From Calorimonas adulescens (GTDB taxonomy: Bacteria > Bacillota > Thermoanaerobacteria > Thermoanaerobacterales > UBA4877), in the NCBI RefSeq assembly GCF_008274215.1, contig NZ_VTPS01000013.1, positions 21,493 through 85,492 of the forward strand: 64,000 nt of DNA, in the 5' to 3' direction. Below, piece after piece: positions 54,698 to 63,966 of the stretch (position 1 is its first letter; every line of letters starts with the position of its first letter). The position numbers were made by a program, and so were the translations under genes. The notes beneath the pieces are model-generated. The model ran no database searches, was not told the origin of the DNA, and saw only the letters and a list, made by a program, of their open reading frames with translations.

Positions 54698-55007
54698 TTA
54701 ACATTTACAATAATATTGGCTATTTATATACCAAAAAGCTTGATAAGCGACATGCTTATAAAACTTAAAACAGAAAAATACGATAAGACCCGTAACAAGA
54801 ACAGGTAAACCGTCACCCGTCATGTCCCTGATCTTAACCACCGTAGCCATGGATGATACAGACATGAAGATAAAAAGCTGGCTTGTCCAGTTTTATTTCA
54901 CGTATAGTCACCTTTCTGTCATTAAACACTGACCCTAATATCAAGGCCATAGGCACAAGGAAAAGGATAATCCTGCATAAGCAGAAAATGCCTTGCGGTT
55001 TCAGCAA
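54698..55007 (-). pseudogene. small membrane protein gene with a frameshift
   Basis: A TTG at 55007, overlapping the MFS stop and preceded by AAGGAAA, opens a frame reading IILFLVPMALILGSVFNDRK then VTIREIKLDKPAF, which soon stops. One base off, the neighbouring frame continues FIFMSVSSMATVVKIRDMTG then GLPVLVTGLIVFFCFKFYKH to a stop at 54698. Removing one T from the five-T run (54872-54876) joins them into a protein of about 102 residues with three membrane segments. Not recognised. It could be a sequencing error or a real mutation. Confidence 0.55.
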
Positions 55008-56185
55008 GACATTTCCTTTCTTTCAATCTCTCTATCAATCATACGAAACAGCCCCATGCTCATCACAGAGAGCACACCCATCATAGCAAACAGGGCCTGG
55101 CCTCCCAAACTATCCATTAAAAAACCAGCCAGCAGAGGCCCAAAAAAGCCTCCTGAGATCCACGTTAAGCCCCCCATGCCCATGTAGAGTCCCCGTCTAT
55201 CCTCAGGAGCAATGCTGGCAAGAAGCGTAGTGTGGGTTGGAGCCATAAGCATCTCACCAACTGTAAAGACAGCATAGTCAAAAAGCAGGAGTGGCAGGGT
55301 ATCAAAGAAACCTATTCCAACTGTACCTATACCTGTTAACACCGCAGCCAGTGCCATAACAAAACCCGGCTTCATATCCTTTATACTTTTTGATATGGGC
55401 AACTGCAAAAACACCACCATAGCGCCGTTCAATGCAAACATATATGCCGTAGGGTTGTATACACCCGAAACCTTTCCAATCAAATATAAAGGAGAAAAGT
55501 CTGCCGCTACTGCATAGGCAGTCTGGACCATTGACCCTGCCAGGATAGAAAGTAGCAATACCTTATCCTCAAAAATATAAAAATACCTCTTCCCCATATT
55601 CACAAAGGTCTTTACCTCACCGGAAGGCCTTGTCTCCTTTACCCACAAAAACACAGCTATAGAAAAACCAAAAAACACAATGGACGTGGCCAAAAAGACC
55701 ATATTTCTGGAAAAGGTAAAAGCCCAGACACCGATAAGAGGACCTATCGCAGCACCTACATTAACCCCTACCCTTAAAAGCCCATAAGCCTCCTGCCTCT
55801 CCTCTTCGGTCATAATATCCGACACCATAGCATCCGCAGCAGGCCTGAATAAAGAGTTAAAAAACCCCTGGGAAAGGTTAATCACCGAAAAACACAGTGT
55901 GGTCTGTGCAAAAATAAATAAAAACAGCGAAACACTGGCCCCAAGAAGTGAAAAGAACATGACAGGCTTCCTTCCAAACCTGTCCGCAATATACCCCCCT
56001 ATAAGGCTGCCTATAAGTGACCCAATCGGTCCAAGGCTCATTATAATGCCCACCCTGGAGACATCGCCACCTACCTTTGAATTTAAATATATAGCCATAA
56101 ACGGCATAATCATAAAATTCCCTATACCGGTTAAGAGCTGCCCCCAGAACCTTATCCAGAAATTGAGGTTGTAGTGCCTTGTCAT
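55001..56185 (-). CDS. MFS transporter (drug exporter-like)
   Basis: 394 residues, 12 predicted membrane segments. The loop 2-3 motif is GGYIADRFGRKPVMFFSLLG. FNSLFRPAADAMVSDIMTEE resembles YqjV/MdtG-type multidrug exporters. The substrate is unknown. The downstream frameshifted gene is translationally coupled to it. Confidence 0.88.
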   Translation of the reverse strand: MTRHYNLNFWIRFWGQLLTGIGNFMIMPFMAIYLNSKVGGDVSRVGIIMSLGPIGSLIGSLIGGYIADRFGRKPVMFFSLLGASVSLFLFIFAQTTLCFSVINLSQGFFNSLFRPAADAMVSDIMTEEERQEAYGLLRVGVNVGAAIGPLIGVWAFTFSRNMVFLATSIVFFGFSIAVFLWVKETRPSGEVKTFVNMGKRYFYIFEDKVLLLSILAGSMVQTAYAVAADFSPLYLIGKVSGVYNPTAYMFALNGAMVVFLQLPISKSIKDMKPGFVMALAAVLTGIGTVGIGFFDTLPLLLFDYAVFTVGEMLMAPTHTTLLASIAPEDRRGLYMGMGGLTWISGGFFGPLLAGFLMDSLGGQALFAMMGVLSVMSMGLFRMIDREIERKEMSC

Positions 56186-56261
56186 AAATATAAACCCCCA
56201 CAGATTAAGTCCAGCAGCTCTATCTTATCATATGTATCCAGATAAGTATAGCCTTTTGCAC

Positions 56262-56298
56262 AAATTAAAAAAAACAGGCCAAGATATGGCCTGTTTTT
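56262..56298 (-). terminator. terminator after the metallophosphoesterase gene
   Basis: Minus strand AACAGGCCA, 5 bases, TGGCCTGTT, followed by TTTTTTTAATTTG. Confidence 0.85.
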
Positions 56299-56311
56299 AG
56301 CGTATCCCCTT

Positions 56312-57979
56312 CTACTTGGTAAGCATTAACATATTTGTATTGCTATCGTATTTTGATGTCATTCCAAAGAGCACATTTATATCATCAGTAGATATCATGG
56401 TGACGCCATTATTGTTAACTATACCGTCAGTAATTGATACATCCTTTCCATCAACGATAGCTTTTTTCTCATTGGTCCATATATTAACTGTCGACTTGCC
56501 GTCTACAACCTTTACATACCCTTCAGGCACCCAGTCCACTGTACAACCAAGATACGTCACAAATCCCCTCAAAGGTACATACCACTTACCGTTTATCTGA
56601 GTTGGGGTTGATGCCATAAGCGGTTGATTGAGCATATTACCGTATACCACAAGCCTTGTCTTATTATACTTCGGTGGTAGTACAGTCTTTGGATTATCGG
56701 TATCAGTGGCCTTGTCAATTGTATACCTATCTATCAGCGTGCCGTCCATCTTATAAGCTGTCACTGTAAACTTGTCGTCATTAACTTCCGCCACCAGGTA
56801 GTTTGGTTGATCCTGTGGGTCATAGAAAAAAGCGTCCCATACCTTTTGTGAAACATCATCATAATATTTGTTCCCACTTCTGCCTGTAACATAGTACACC
56901 GTTCCTTGAGAAGGCTTAGCAACAAACTCATCATTGTTTATAGGATATGTTCTTGCAATATTGTGGTCATGACCGTTAAACACCACATCTGCATGGTATT
57001 TGTCTAATATGGGCTGGAAAACCTGCTTTATATACTCATTTGTCCTTGTAGCCTTGCTATAGTAGGGAGTCTTGTGGAAGAAAACAAATTTCCATGTTTT
57101 ATCGGTATTTTTAAGGTCATTTTCAAGCCAGTCCGCTTGCACTTTTATAATATCCCCCGATGAAGCCTCTTCCTCCTCAAGCTGGCTGTCAAGTATCACA
57201 AAGTGGGCATCGCCATAGTCAAAAGAAAATACCTCTCCTTTTAAACCTTCAGGGCCGTTCTGTGGCATTGGAAACTGAGCAAGCCAGTCCACAGGCTTAG
57301 AGGAAGGACCTGTCTTGTTATACGTCTCATGATTTCCGTGCGGCCCCATCTCTGGGACATTATCAATAACACCTTTGGCCCCATCAAACCAGTTATTCCA
57401 GTGCACATAGTTTTGCCCCTGTTCCACAAAATCGCCCATATTCATAATGAATTTAGCATCAGGATTCGCTTTAAACGCATTCTGAACAGTCTGTTTCCAC
57501 GGTCCATACTCAGGGTTGCTAACATTACCACTCTGACTGTCGCCAAATATCAAAAACTTAAAGCTATCAGTTTTATCAGTTTCGGTAGTAAAGGTAAAAA
57601 CTTCACTCCAGTTGGTGCCGTCACCAACCCTGTATACATACCTTGTACCCGGTACAAGTCCAGTAATTGTGGCGGTATGTATATTTATATCGCCCAGGTC
57701 TGTACTGAATTCCCTCGTTGTAGCTTTTACTGTCAAGGCATTACCAGGAAACTGAGAAGCGTCTGATTCTCTGGCGTACTCTACAATGCCGCTTTTTACT
57801 GCTGTATCAGTACGCCAGGTAATTGTCTGCGTTGTAGCCGGGTCGTCGGTCCATGTAAGTGTCACGTGATCTGGTATTATCCCAGCTCCGGTAGGGCTGG
57901 CCGCAAAGTCTGCTGCTGGTATAAATAGTAAAGTCATGACCATTATCATGGCCAAAAACACTGATAAATGCCTTCTCAT
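56312..57979 (-). CDS. secreted purple-acid-phosphatase-like metallophosphoesterase
   Basis: 555 residues. Signal peptide (MRRHLSVFLAMIMVMTLLF...), an N-terminal fibronectin-like domain (about 35-125), then the calcineurin-like phosphoesterase with FLIFGDSQSG, NMGDFVEQG, GPHGNHETY, FVFFHKTPYY and NGHDHNIART supplying the dimetal ligands. The C-terminal about 110 residues form a copper-amine-oxidase-N-like repeat domain (INGKWYVPLRGFVTYLG), common on clostridial cell-surface proteins. The divergent Pho-box array suggests induction by phosphate starvation. Confidence 0.92.
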   Translation of the reverse strand: MRRHLSVFLAMIMVMTLLFIPAADFAASPTGAGIIPDHVTLTWTDDPATTQTITWRTDTAVKSGIVEYARESDASQFPGNALTVKATTREFSTDLGDINIHTATITGLVPGTRYVYRVGDGTNWSEVFTFTTETDKTDSFKFLIFGDSQSGNVSNPEYGPWKQTVQNAFKANPDAKFIMNMGDFVEQGQNYVHWNNWFDGAKGVIDNVPEMGPHGNHETYNKTGPSSKPVDWLAQFPMPQNGPEGLKGEVFSFDYGDAHFVILDSQLEEEEASSGDIIKVQADWLENDLKNTDKTWKFVFFHKTPYYSKATRTNEYIKQVFQPILDKYHADVVFNGHDHNIARTYPINNDEFVAKPSQGTVYYVTGRSGNKYYDDVSQKVWDAFFYDPQDQPNYLVAEVNDDKFTVTAYKMDGTLIDRYTIDKATDTDNPKTVLPPKYNKTRLVVYGNMLNQPLMASTPTQINGKWYVPLRGFVTYLGCTVDWVPEGYVKVVDGKSTVNIWTNEKKAIVDGKDVSITDGIVNNNGVTMISTDDINVLFGMTSKYDSNTNMLMLTK

Positions 57980-58045
57980 AATTCATCCCTCCAAACTGTT
58001 TTTAGTCCCTTAAGTTAAATTATAGGATAAGGATATGTAAAAAAA

Positions 58046-58100
58046 GTTAATTCATCGTTAACAATATATTAAAATACAGTTAAGTTAAGGTTAAAAATAT
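58046..58100. promoter_or_regulatory. Pho-box array between two phosphatase genes
   Basis: Five consecutive 11-bp units begin (G/A)TTAA: GTTAATTCATC, GTTAACAATAT, ATTAAAATACA, GTTAAGTTAAG, GTTAAAAATAT. The exact 11-bp period and TTAA(C/A)-type core match PhoP/PhoB direct-repeat binding sites. It lies 67 bp from the metallophosphoesterase start and about 47 bp from the PAP2-type start. Confidence 0.75.
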
Positions 58101-58147
58101 ACAACTTGTTGTATTATATGGTATACTCTAAAAAAGGGGTGATACAC

Positions 58148-59002
58148 TTGGAACTTCAGGTGGCAATAATAAGATGCATACAGTATTTTCACAATCCGAT
58201 CCTGGACTCATTCTTTATATTCATAACAAACTTTGGAAGCGAAGCCTTCTATTTTATCATTATCCCTATAATATACTGGAGCATTAATAAAAGAGCGGGG
58301 CTTGGTCTCGGAGTCACTCTCATATTATCCATTTATTTGAATGCCTTCTTGAAGGAAACGCTGATGACAAAAAGACCAATAGGCTACCCTGGCATAAGAT
58401 CTATATATCTTTCATCTGCTGGCGGATATGCCTTCCCCAGCGGGCATGCTCAAGGCACATCCACTGTATGGGGATATCTCACAGGATATTTTAAGAGTAA
58501 ATGGTTATACTGGCTTGGCTTATCTCTGATTGTGTTAGTGTCTCTATCAAGGCTCTATCTTGGTGTACACTGGCCCATAGATGTCGTTGGAGGTGCGGCA
58601 TTGGGCCTGGCCATGGCCTATCTTGGTCTAAAACTGATTAATAACTTCAATAAAATAGAATCATATAAATATCCAATAAAAGTAGCGGCTTCTGCAATTA
58701 TACCCACCGCCTTGCTTGCATTATTTACTCAGCCGGATTCATTTAAGTACCTGGCTATGCTCTCTGGCATACTGATAGGGTATTTTACTGATGAAGAATA
58801 CATTGGGTACCAACCCAAATCAAATACGCCGGTGAAATCCATCCTAAAGTATTCTATCGGCCTTGTGGTATTCTTATCCATATACCTGGGATTGCGTATG
58901 CTACTACCATATAGCAACCTCACCAATATGCTGAGGTATTTCCTCTCAGGACTCTGGCTTACGTTGGGTGCACCATGGATATACAGTAGATTTAAACTTT
59001 AG
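58148..59002 (+). CDS. PAP2-family membrane phosphatase
   Basis: About 284 residues from a TTG at 58148 (AAAGGGGTG upstream); an upstream TTG at 58106 is weaker. Phosphatase motifs: KETLMTKRPIGYP, YAFPSGHAQG, and SRLYLGVHWPIDVVGGAALG. Eight or so membrane segments. It dephosphorylates lipid-linked or other pyrophosphates at the membrane. A second half with several helices is unusual compared with short PAP2 enzymes. Confidence 0.9.
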   Translation: MELQVAIIRCIQYFHNPILDSFFIFITNFGSEAFYFIIIPIIYWSINKRAGLGLGVTLILSIYLNAFLKETLMTKRPIGYPGIRSIYLSSAGGYAFPSGHAQGTSTVWGYLTGYFKSKWLYWLGLSLIVLVSLSRLYLGVHWPIDVVGGAALGLAMAYLGLKLINNFNKIESYKYPIKVAASAIIPTALLALFTQPDSFKYLAMLSGILIGYFTDEEYIGYQPKSNTPVKSILKYSIGLVVFLSIYLGLRMLLPYSNLTNMLRYFLSGLWLTLGAPWIYSRFKL

Positions 59003-59055
59003 AAGCTCAACACTGGTGATGTGATTATATTGCTATACCGCAAATTATATAATTT

Positions 59056-59412
59056 TTAAATATGCTTTTTAAACCAGTAAGAAGCTACTCTTTCTGTCAC
59101 AAAGCCGCTACTCTCGTATAATCTTACAGCCTTTTTATTGGCACTAATTACACATAATTCTATATTATCAACATTTCTCCTTTTAAGTTCACAAATGAGC
59201 GAGTTTAATACTTTTTTGCCAATACCGTTGCCTTGAAAATCAGGGTCAATAGCTAATGCCTTTATCCATCCTGTGTTATCCTTGATATCAAACTCATAAA
59301 TACCTGCAGAGGTGCCATGGTAAATGCATATACCCCTCTTATCCGGCATATATACCATTTTCTCAAGATCTTCATCAGTGTATGTAGTGCCATTCGGCGA
59401 GTTCAAAAACAC
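59056..59412 (-). CDS. GNAT-family N-acetyltransferase (short N-terminus)
   Basis: 118 residues. Acetyl-CoA motif A is WIKALAIDPDFQGNGIGKKVL, followed by VISANKKAVRLYESSGFVTE. The N-terminal strand-helix of the fold is missing. Open frame extends upstream to a TGA (adding KSNRLLFKDVYN) without an ATG, so the annotated GTG start is uncertain and the gene may be 5'-truncated. Confidence 0.7.
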   Translation of the reverse strand: MFLNSPNGTTYTDEDLEKMVYMPDKRGICIYHGTSAGIYEFDIKDNTGWIKALAIDPDFQGNGIGKKVLNSLICELKRRNVDNIELCVISANKKAVRLYESSGFVTERVASYWFKKHI

Positions 59413-59460
59413 CCTATTATATACATCCTTAAATAAAAGTCTATTTGATTTTGATTGGAG

Positions 59461-59613
59461 TCAGTTACACCCAGCTTTAATGTGGTAGGTATACTCTTTT
59501 ACCATACCTTCATATTGTGCAAAGTGAGTGCTTGAGTCAAAATCTGCAATGAATTTAAAAAGTTTATGTCTTTCCTCATCATCAAGCTCGGTAAACGATT
59601 TAACTATTAAAGT
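59461..59613 (-). CDS. small ORF without a usual start codon, after the ABC exporter gene
   Basis: A frame of about 50 codons reads VKSFTELDDEERHKLFKFIA, then DFDSSTHFAQYEGMVKEYTY and HIKAGCN. It has protein-like composition and a strong GGGAGGG site right after the ABC gene stop. The in-frame codons at proper distance are ATT/TTA/ATA, none normally used. Either a start codon was lost or a rare start is used. Family unknown. Confidence 0.4.
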   Translation of the reverse strand, partial: TLIVKSFTELDDEERHKLFKFIADFDSSTHFAQYEGMVKEYTYHIKAGCN

Positions 59614-59625
59614 AATCCCTCCCTA

Positions 59626-61353
59626 TTAATGCGTCAATAGAGATTCAAACTGTGAGTTATATAGCTCATAGTAAAGGCCTTTTCTGGATATCAGCTCCGC
59701 ATGGCTGCCCTCTTCCTCTATGCCGTTTTCCGTTAAGACGATTATCCTCCTGGCATTTCTAATAGTGGCCAGCCTGTGTGCTATGATGAAGGTTGTCCTG
59801 TCTTCAGCCAATCTCTCTATGGATTCCTGAATTACTGCCTCGCTCAATGTATCCAGAGATGAGGTAGCCTCATCCAGTATCAATATCTTGGGATTTTTCA
59901 AAAACATCCTCGCTATGGAAATCCTCTGCTTCTGTCCGCCGGAGAGCTTAACTCCTCTCTCCCCTATATAGGTGTCGTAGCCATAGGGCATCTCCATTAT
60001 AAAGTCATGGGCATTGGCAAGCCTTGCAGCCTCGATGATATCTTCATCAGTGGCTTCTGGATATCCATAGGATATATTTTCTTTTATGCTGCCGGGGAAA
60101 AGGAATACATCCTGCTGCACTATCCCTATGTTCTTTCTTAAGGAATTGAGTGTGATATCCCTTATGTCAATCCCATCTATCCGTATAGTGCCGCTGTCTA
60201 TATCATAAAACCTGGGTATAAGGCTGCACATGGTTGTCTTCCCTGCCCCTGATGGCCCAACTATTGCTACAGTTTCCCCTGCCCTTACCTTCAGATTAAT
60301 GCCCGAAAGTACTTTTTTGTCGCCATCATAGCTGAAACTGACATCATCAAATTCAACATCGCCTTTTATATCATTCAGTTCAATTGCCCCGGGTTTATCT
60401 ACTATAGTAGGCTCAATGGACATGAGTTCCTGAAACCTTTTAAAACCGGCCATACCCTGCTGAAACATCTCAGTGAAGCGGACAAATGTATTTAAAGGCT
60501 GTAAAAACTGGCTTATATAAATGAGATATGCTACAAGGTCACCGGAATTTATCATGCCAGCAGAGACATAATAGCCTCCCGCCACAATAGTTATAACTAT
60601 GGTGAGGTTGGAGAGGAAATTAGTACCGGAATCAAATATTCCAATCTGCTTTACGGCCTGGCCTCTTGCCTCTTTAAACATCTCATTACCCCGGTCAAAC
60701 TTAACCCTTTCCTTATCCTCGTTGGTAAATGACTTTACCACCCTTATGCCGGATATGGAGTTCTCCAGCCCGGCATTCACGTCGGCCAGTTTCTCCCTCA
60801 TCTTGCGGAATGTTTTCTCCAGTTTAAAGTTGTATGTCACCATAAAATAGAGCATAAATGGTACTATGGTAAATATTATAAATGTTAGTCTTATATTTAT
60901 GGTGCAGAGGAGAATAAATGCACCAATGATTTTTATAGTGGAAATCAGAAGGTCTTCCGGCCCATGATGTGCCATTTCCGATATCTCGTTCAAGTCATTT
61001 ACAACCCTTGACATGATATGTCCTGTCCTGTTGCTGTCAAAAAAGTCAAAAGACAGGTCCATAATATGGGAGAACAGCTCTTTCCTCATATCATATTCCA
61101 TCTTCACACCCAAAAGATGTCCATAATAACCCACAATGTATTCCATTATCATTCTGATAAAGTATATTATAAACAATGCCCCACCTATGATAAATATAAG
61201 CCTTGTATTACCTTGTGGAATGACATTGTTTATGAGGTCTCGCGTCACCATAGGGTACACCAGGTCTGCAGCAGAAATTAAAAGAGCACATACAAGGTCC
61301 AGTATTAAAAGCCATATATGCGGCTTATAGTAGCTGATGAATTTTCTAAGCAT
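59626..61353 (-). CDS. ABC exporter, fused membrane and ATPase domains
   Basis: About 575 residues from the ATG at 61353 (GGAGGG upstream). Six membrane segments (about 10-310), then the nucleotide-binding domain with Walker A GPSGAGKTT, Q-loop VQQDVFLFPGS, signature LSGGQKQRIS, Walker B ILILDEATSSLD and the switch HRLATI. Similar to MsbA/LmrA/BmrA-type exporters for lipids, peptides or drugs. Probably a homodimer. Confidence 0.93.
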   Translation of the reverse strand: MLRKFISYYKPHIWLLILDLVCALLISAADLVYPMVTRDLINNVIPQGNTRLIFIIGGALFIIYFIRMIMEYIVGYYGHLLGVKMEYDMRKELFSHIMDLSFDFFDSNRTGHIMSRVVNDLNEISEMAHHGPEDLLISTIKIIGAFILLCTINIRLTFIIFTIVPFMLYFMVTYNFKLEKTFRKMREKLADVNAGLENSISGIRVVKSFTNEDKERVKFDRGNEMFKEARGQAVKQIGIFDSGTNFLSNLTIVITIVAGGYYVSAGMINSGDLVAYLIYISQFLQPLNTFVRFTEMFQQGMAGFKRFQELMSIEPTIVDKPGAIELNDIKGDVEFDDVSFSYDGDKKVLSGINLKVRAGETVAIVGPSGAGKTTMCSLIPRFYDIDSGTIRIDGIDIRDITLNSLRKNIGIVQQDVFLFPGSIKENISYGYPEATDEDIIEAARLANAHDFIMEMPYGYDTYIGERGVKLSGGQKQRISIARMFLKNPKILILDEATSSLDTLSEAVIQESIERLAEDRTTFIIAHRLATIRNARRIIVLTENGIEEEGSHAELISRKGLYYELYNSQFESLLTH

Positions 61354-61475
61354 ATTACCCTCCACTAAGTCTGTACTTACAACCTATTATAGATTATGTA
61401 GAAAAGGAAATCAATCTTATGGTAATATGCAAAACCCTTAATATACCTATCATTTCAATATAAAATACTCAAAGT

Positions 61476-61508
61476 AAACACCCTGCAAATATATTTTGCA
61501 GGGTGTTT
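61476..61508 (-). terminator. stem-loop terminator after the S9 peptidase gene
   Basis: AAACACCCTGCAAA, a 5-base loop, TTTGCAGGGTGTTT, with T-rich arm ends on both strands, in the 250-bp gap between the peptidase and the ABC gene. Confidence 0.65.
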
Positions 61509-61611
61509 TAACAGCAATAATCTACATAGAATGACAACAACAACCTCAAAACGAACGAAAAAGTCAGGTACCTGTATACCAAACCTTCTGCAGTAGAGTC
61601 AAAAATGATCT

Positions 61612-63612
61612 TTATTTCAGATGTCCATTAAACCATTCAGTAATCTCCTTAAGTCTCCTTATCCTGTGCTTAGGCTTACCACTGCGTGATAGCTCATGGT
61701 TTTCACCGTGGAACAGGCACAGCCTGGCCTCAATGCCAAAGTATTTAAGAGCAGAAAACATCTGAAGTCCTTCCCCCATCCAGCACCTGTAGTCCTCATC
61801 AGAATGGATAAACAGTGTTGGTGTCTTTACCCTGTCGGCGTATTTCAGAGGAGAGTGCTCCCAGTATTTATCCAAGTTGTCCCAAGGTGTACCACCTACC
61901 TGGTCGGGATTGAAATAGTATCCGATATCGGTAGTCCCAAAATCTGATATCCAGTTGGATATGCTCCTCTGTGACGCTGCTGCCCTGAACCTGTCAGTGT
62001 GGCCTATGATCCAGTTGGTCATAAAACCGCCATAGGAACCACCAGTCACACCTACCCTTGCCGGGTCAATATTGGTGTATTTCTCCAGCACATAATCTGT
62101 AAATTTCATGATATCCTCATAATCAATAGTACCATACTTTCCCCTTATGTCAGAAAACTCATTGCCCCTTCCATCACTGCCGCGTGGATTGCAGAAAAAC
62201 ACAAAGTAGCCTTCAGAAGCCCAATACTGCATCTCATGGAAATATATTTCACCATACACAGTTTTAGGACCTCCATGTATATCCAATATAGCAGGATACC
62301 TCTTACCTTCATCAAAGTCAGCAGGTTTCATTACCCAGCCATCTATTAAGACCCCGGGGGCAGTCTCCACCTCTATCCTTTCAGGTCTTGATAATGCCCT
62401 TTCTTTTTGCAGCCATTCATTAAATTTAGTAACCTGTCTTTCCTCACCATGTTCAAATGTATACAGCTCTCCTATCATTAGATTTCTAAAACCGATGAAT
62501 AAAATTTCACCGTCCTTTACATCAAATGCCTCTACTGTACCATCTCTGTCAATAACCCTCTCAATTTTACCGCTTCTATCAAGTTTGTTAAGACATGCAT
62601 TAAATCGCTCCGTGGATATAAAATAGAGGCATCCATTATCAACTTTAAAGCTTTTGCCGTGTCCATATCTTGAGTCACTCCCTACCGAGTTACCCAGACT
62701 CATATCCAGGTCCGGGGTTATCAAGCTGCGCTCTTCGGTAGTAAGATCAAATATATAAAACTTTTTATTTTCATTGATACCGTATCTCTTCATATCTGAC
62801 CCTGAGGTTATTACCATATTATCATCCAGAAAATCAACATAGCCATAAACAAGATTGCTATCCTTATTTAGCTTCTTAAGTTCGCCTGACTTTAAATCAT
62901 AGATGTAGACATCACTGGTAATGGGCATCCTGTCCGTATATGTACGCGCATTGAATACTAACCTTGACCCATCGCTACTAAGATTGAACATATCAACATC
63001 AGTGTACTCATCAGTAACAGGCGTTATATTTCCTGTTTCACTGTGATATAAGTACAACCTGTTTCTATCCTTATTGACAAAGCCTTTACCGTTGGCCCAG
63101 TATGGAATCTCATCAATAACCTGATAGTCCCTTTCCTCTTTCCTCTTCTTTAACTCATCTTTCTTCTCTTCATCACTCAGGCCATCAAGTTCCCTTTTAT
63201 ATAAGTTAAAACTCGCCGTAAAGACATAGGTCTCACCATCTACAGACTTTATGTCCGTTACCTTTTTATTAACAGTAAATGCCTCCACAGCCTCCCCACC
63301 ATGGACGCTTATCTTATAAAACCTTGTGAAGTCCTCATCATTTTCTAATTTCTCTTTGTCCTTAGGGTTTCTATATCCCGGGAAAAGTATCGTATCACTA
63401 TCCAGCCATATAAAACTGTCCTCCTCATCAAATGAAGTCAGTTGGAAATACATGTCTTTTCCTACATCATACACCCAGATATTTGACCGATACTTGTTCT
63501 CTTCCACATCCATCCTATGTACAATAAAAGCGGCATATTCACCATCGGGCGAATACTTAAGATCTGAAAGAAACTTGAATTTTGTAAAGTCATCCAGCTT
63601 TATTTTTTCCAT
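61612..63612 (-). CDS. S9-family prolyl-oligopeptidase-like peptidase
   Basis: 666 residues. N-terminal beta-propeller (about 1-400) and a C-terminal alpha/beta hydrolase with the nucleophile in VTGGSYGGFMTNW, the acid in FIHSDEDYRC, and the histidine in FHGENHELSRSGKPKHR. No signal peptide, so probably cytosolic: acylaminoacyl-peptidase or dipeptidyl-peptidase-like, trimming peptides. AGAGGGGG precedes the ATG. The region upstream to the 5S gene contains no other gene. Confidence 0.93.
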   Translation of the reverse strand: MEKIKLDDFTKFKFLSDLKYSPDGEYAAFIVHRMDVEENKYRSNIWVYDVGKDMYFQLTSFDEEDSFIWLDSDTILFPGYRNPKDKEKLENDEDFTRFYKISVHGGEAVEAFTVNKKVTDIKSVDGETYVFTASFNLYKRELDGLSDEEKKDELKKRKEERDYQVIDEIPYWANGKGFVNKDRNRLYLYHSETGNITPVTDEYTDVDMFNLSSDGSRLVFNARTYTDRMPITSDVYIYDLKSGELKKLNKDSNLVYGYVDFLDDNMVITSGSDMKRYGINENKKFYIFDLTTEERSLITPDLDMSLGNSVGSDSRYGHGKSFKVDNGCLYFISTERFNACLNKLDRSGKIERVIDRDGTVEAFDVKDGEILFIGFRNLMIGELYTFEHGEERQVTKFNEWLQKERALSRPERIEVETAPGVLIDGWVMKPADFDEGKRYPAILDIHGGPKTVYGEIYFHEMQYWASEGYFVFFCNPRGSDGRGNEFSDIRGKYGTIDYEDIMKFTDYVLEKYTNIDPARVGVTGGSYGGFMTNWIIGHTDRFRAAASQRSISNWISDFGTTDIGYYFNPDQVGGTPWDNLDKYWEHSPLKYADRVKTPTLFIHSDEDYRCWMGEGLQMFSALKYFGIEARLCLFHGENHELSRSGKPKHRIRRLKEITEWFNGHLK

Positions 63613-63764
63613 GCAATGACCCCCTCTTATAATATCTCAACTATGTTATACCACTCTTTATAATTATAGCAAAATAAAATGGAAAAGATAAGCTACTTAA
63701 TGACCCATAAAAATTGGAGCATATTAAATAATCCTTTTCCCACAATTTATCTTTTGACAAACAC

Positions 63765-63812
63765 AAAAACCCTGTGATAGCTACTCAATAAAGTATCTAT
63801 CACAGGGTTTTT
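63765..63812 (-). terminator. rRNA operon terminator
   Basis: A 16-bp perfect stem (AAAAACCCTGTGATAG and its complement) with a 16-base loop, right after the 5S gene. The minus-strand U-tract suits the rRNA transcript. Confidence 0.85.
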
Positions 63813-63821
63813 AATATAAAG

Positions 63822-63966
63822 TCTGGCAGCGACCTACTCTCCCCTTGCGAGTACCATCGGCGCTGGAGGGCTTAACTGTCACCCCAAAAAGCAAGCTTCT
63901 CGGGGGACCCCGAAGGACTGTGTTCGGAATGGGAACAGGTGTTTCCCCTCCGCTATGGCCACCAGA
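63822..63966 (-). rRNA. rrf: 5S rRNA with an inserted hairpin
   Basis: Minus strand begins TCTGGTGGCCATAGCGGAGG, continues CACCTGTTCCCATTCCGAAC and ends GAGTAGGTCGCTGCCAGA, with pairing ends TCTGG/CCAGA, all standard for bacterial 5S. The length is 145 nt against the usual 117-120. About 40 extra bases (63876-63917) sit where ACAG normally leads through AAG to TTAAGC. They fold as a UUCG-capped mini-hairpin plus a longer stem. Helix IV is shortened to a GCAA-capped stem (63845-63855 region). 23S would lie beyond the right edge. Confidence 0.93.
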
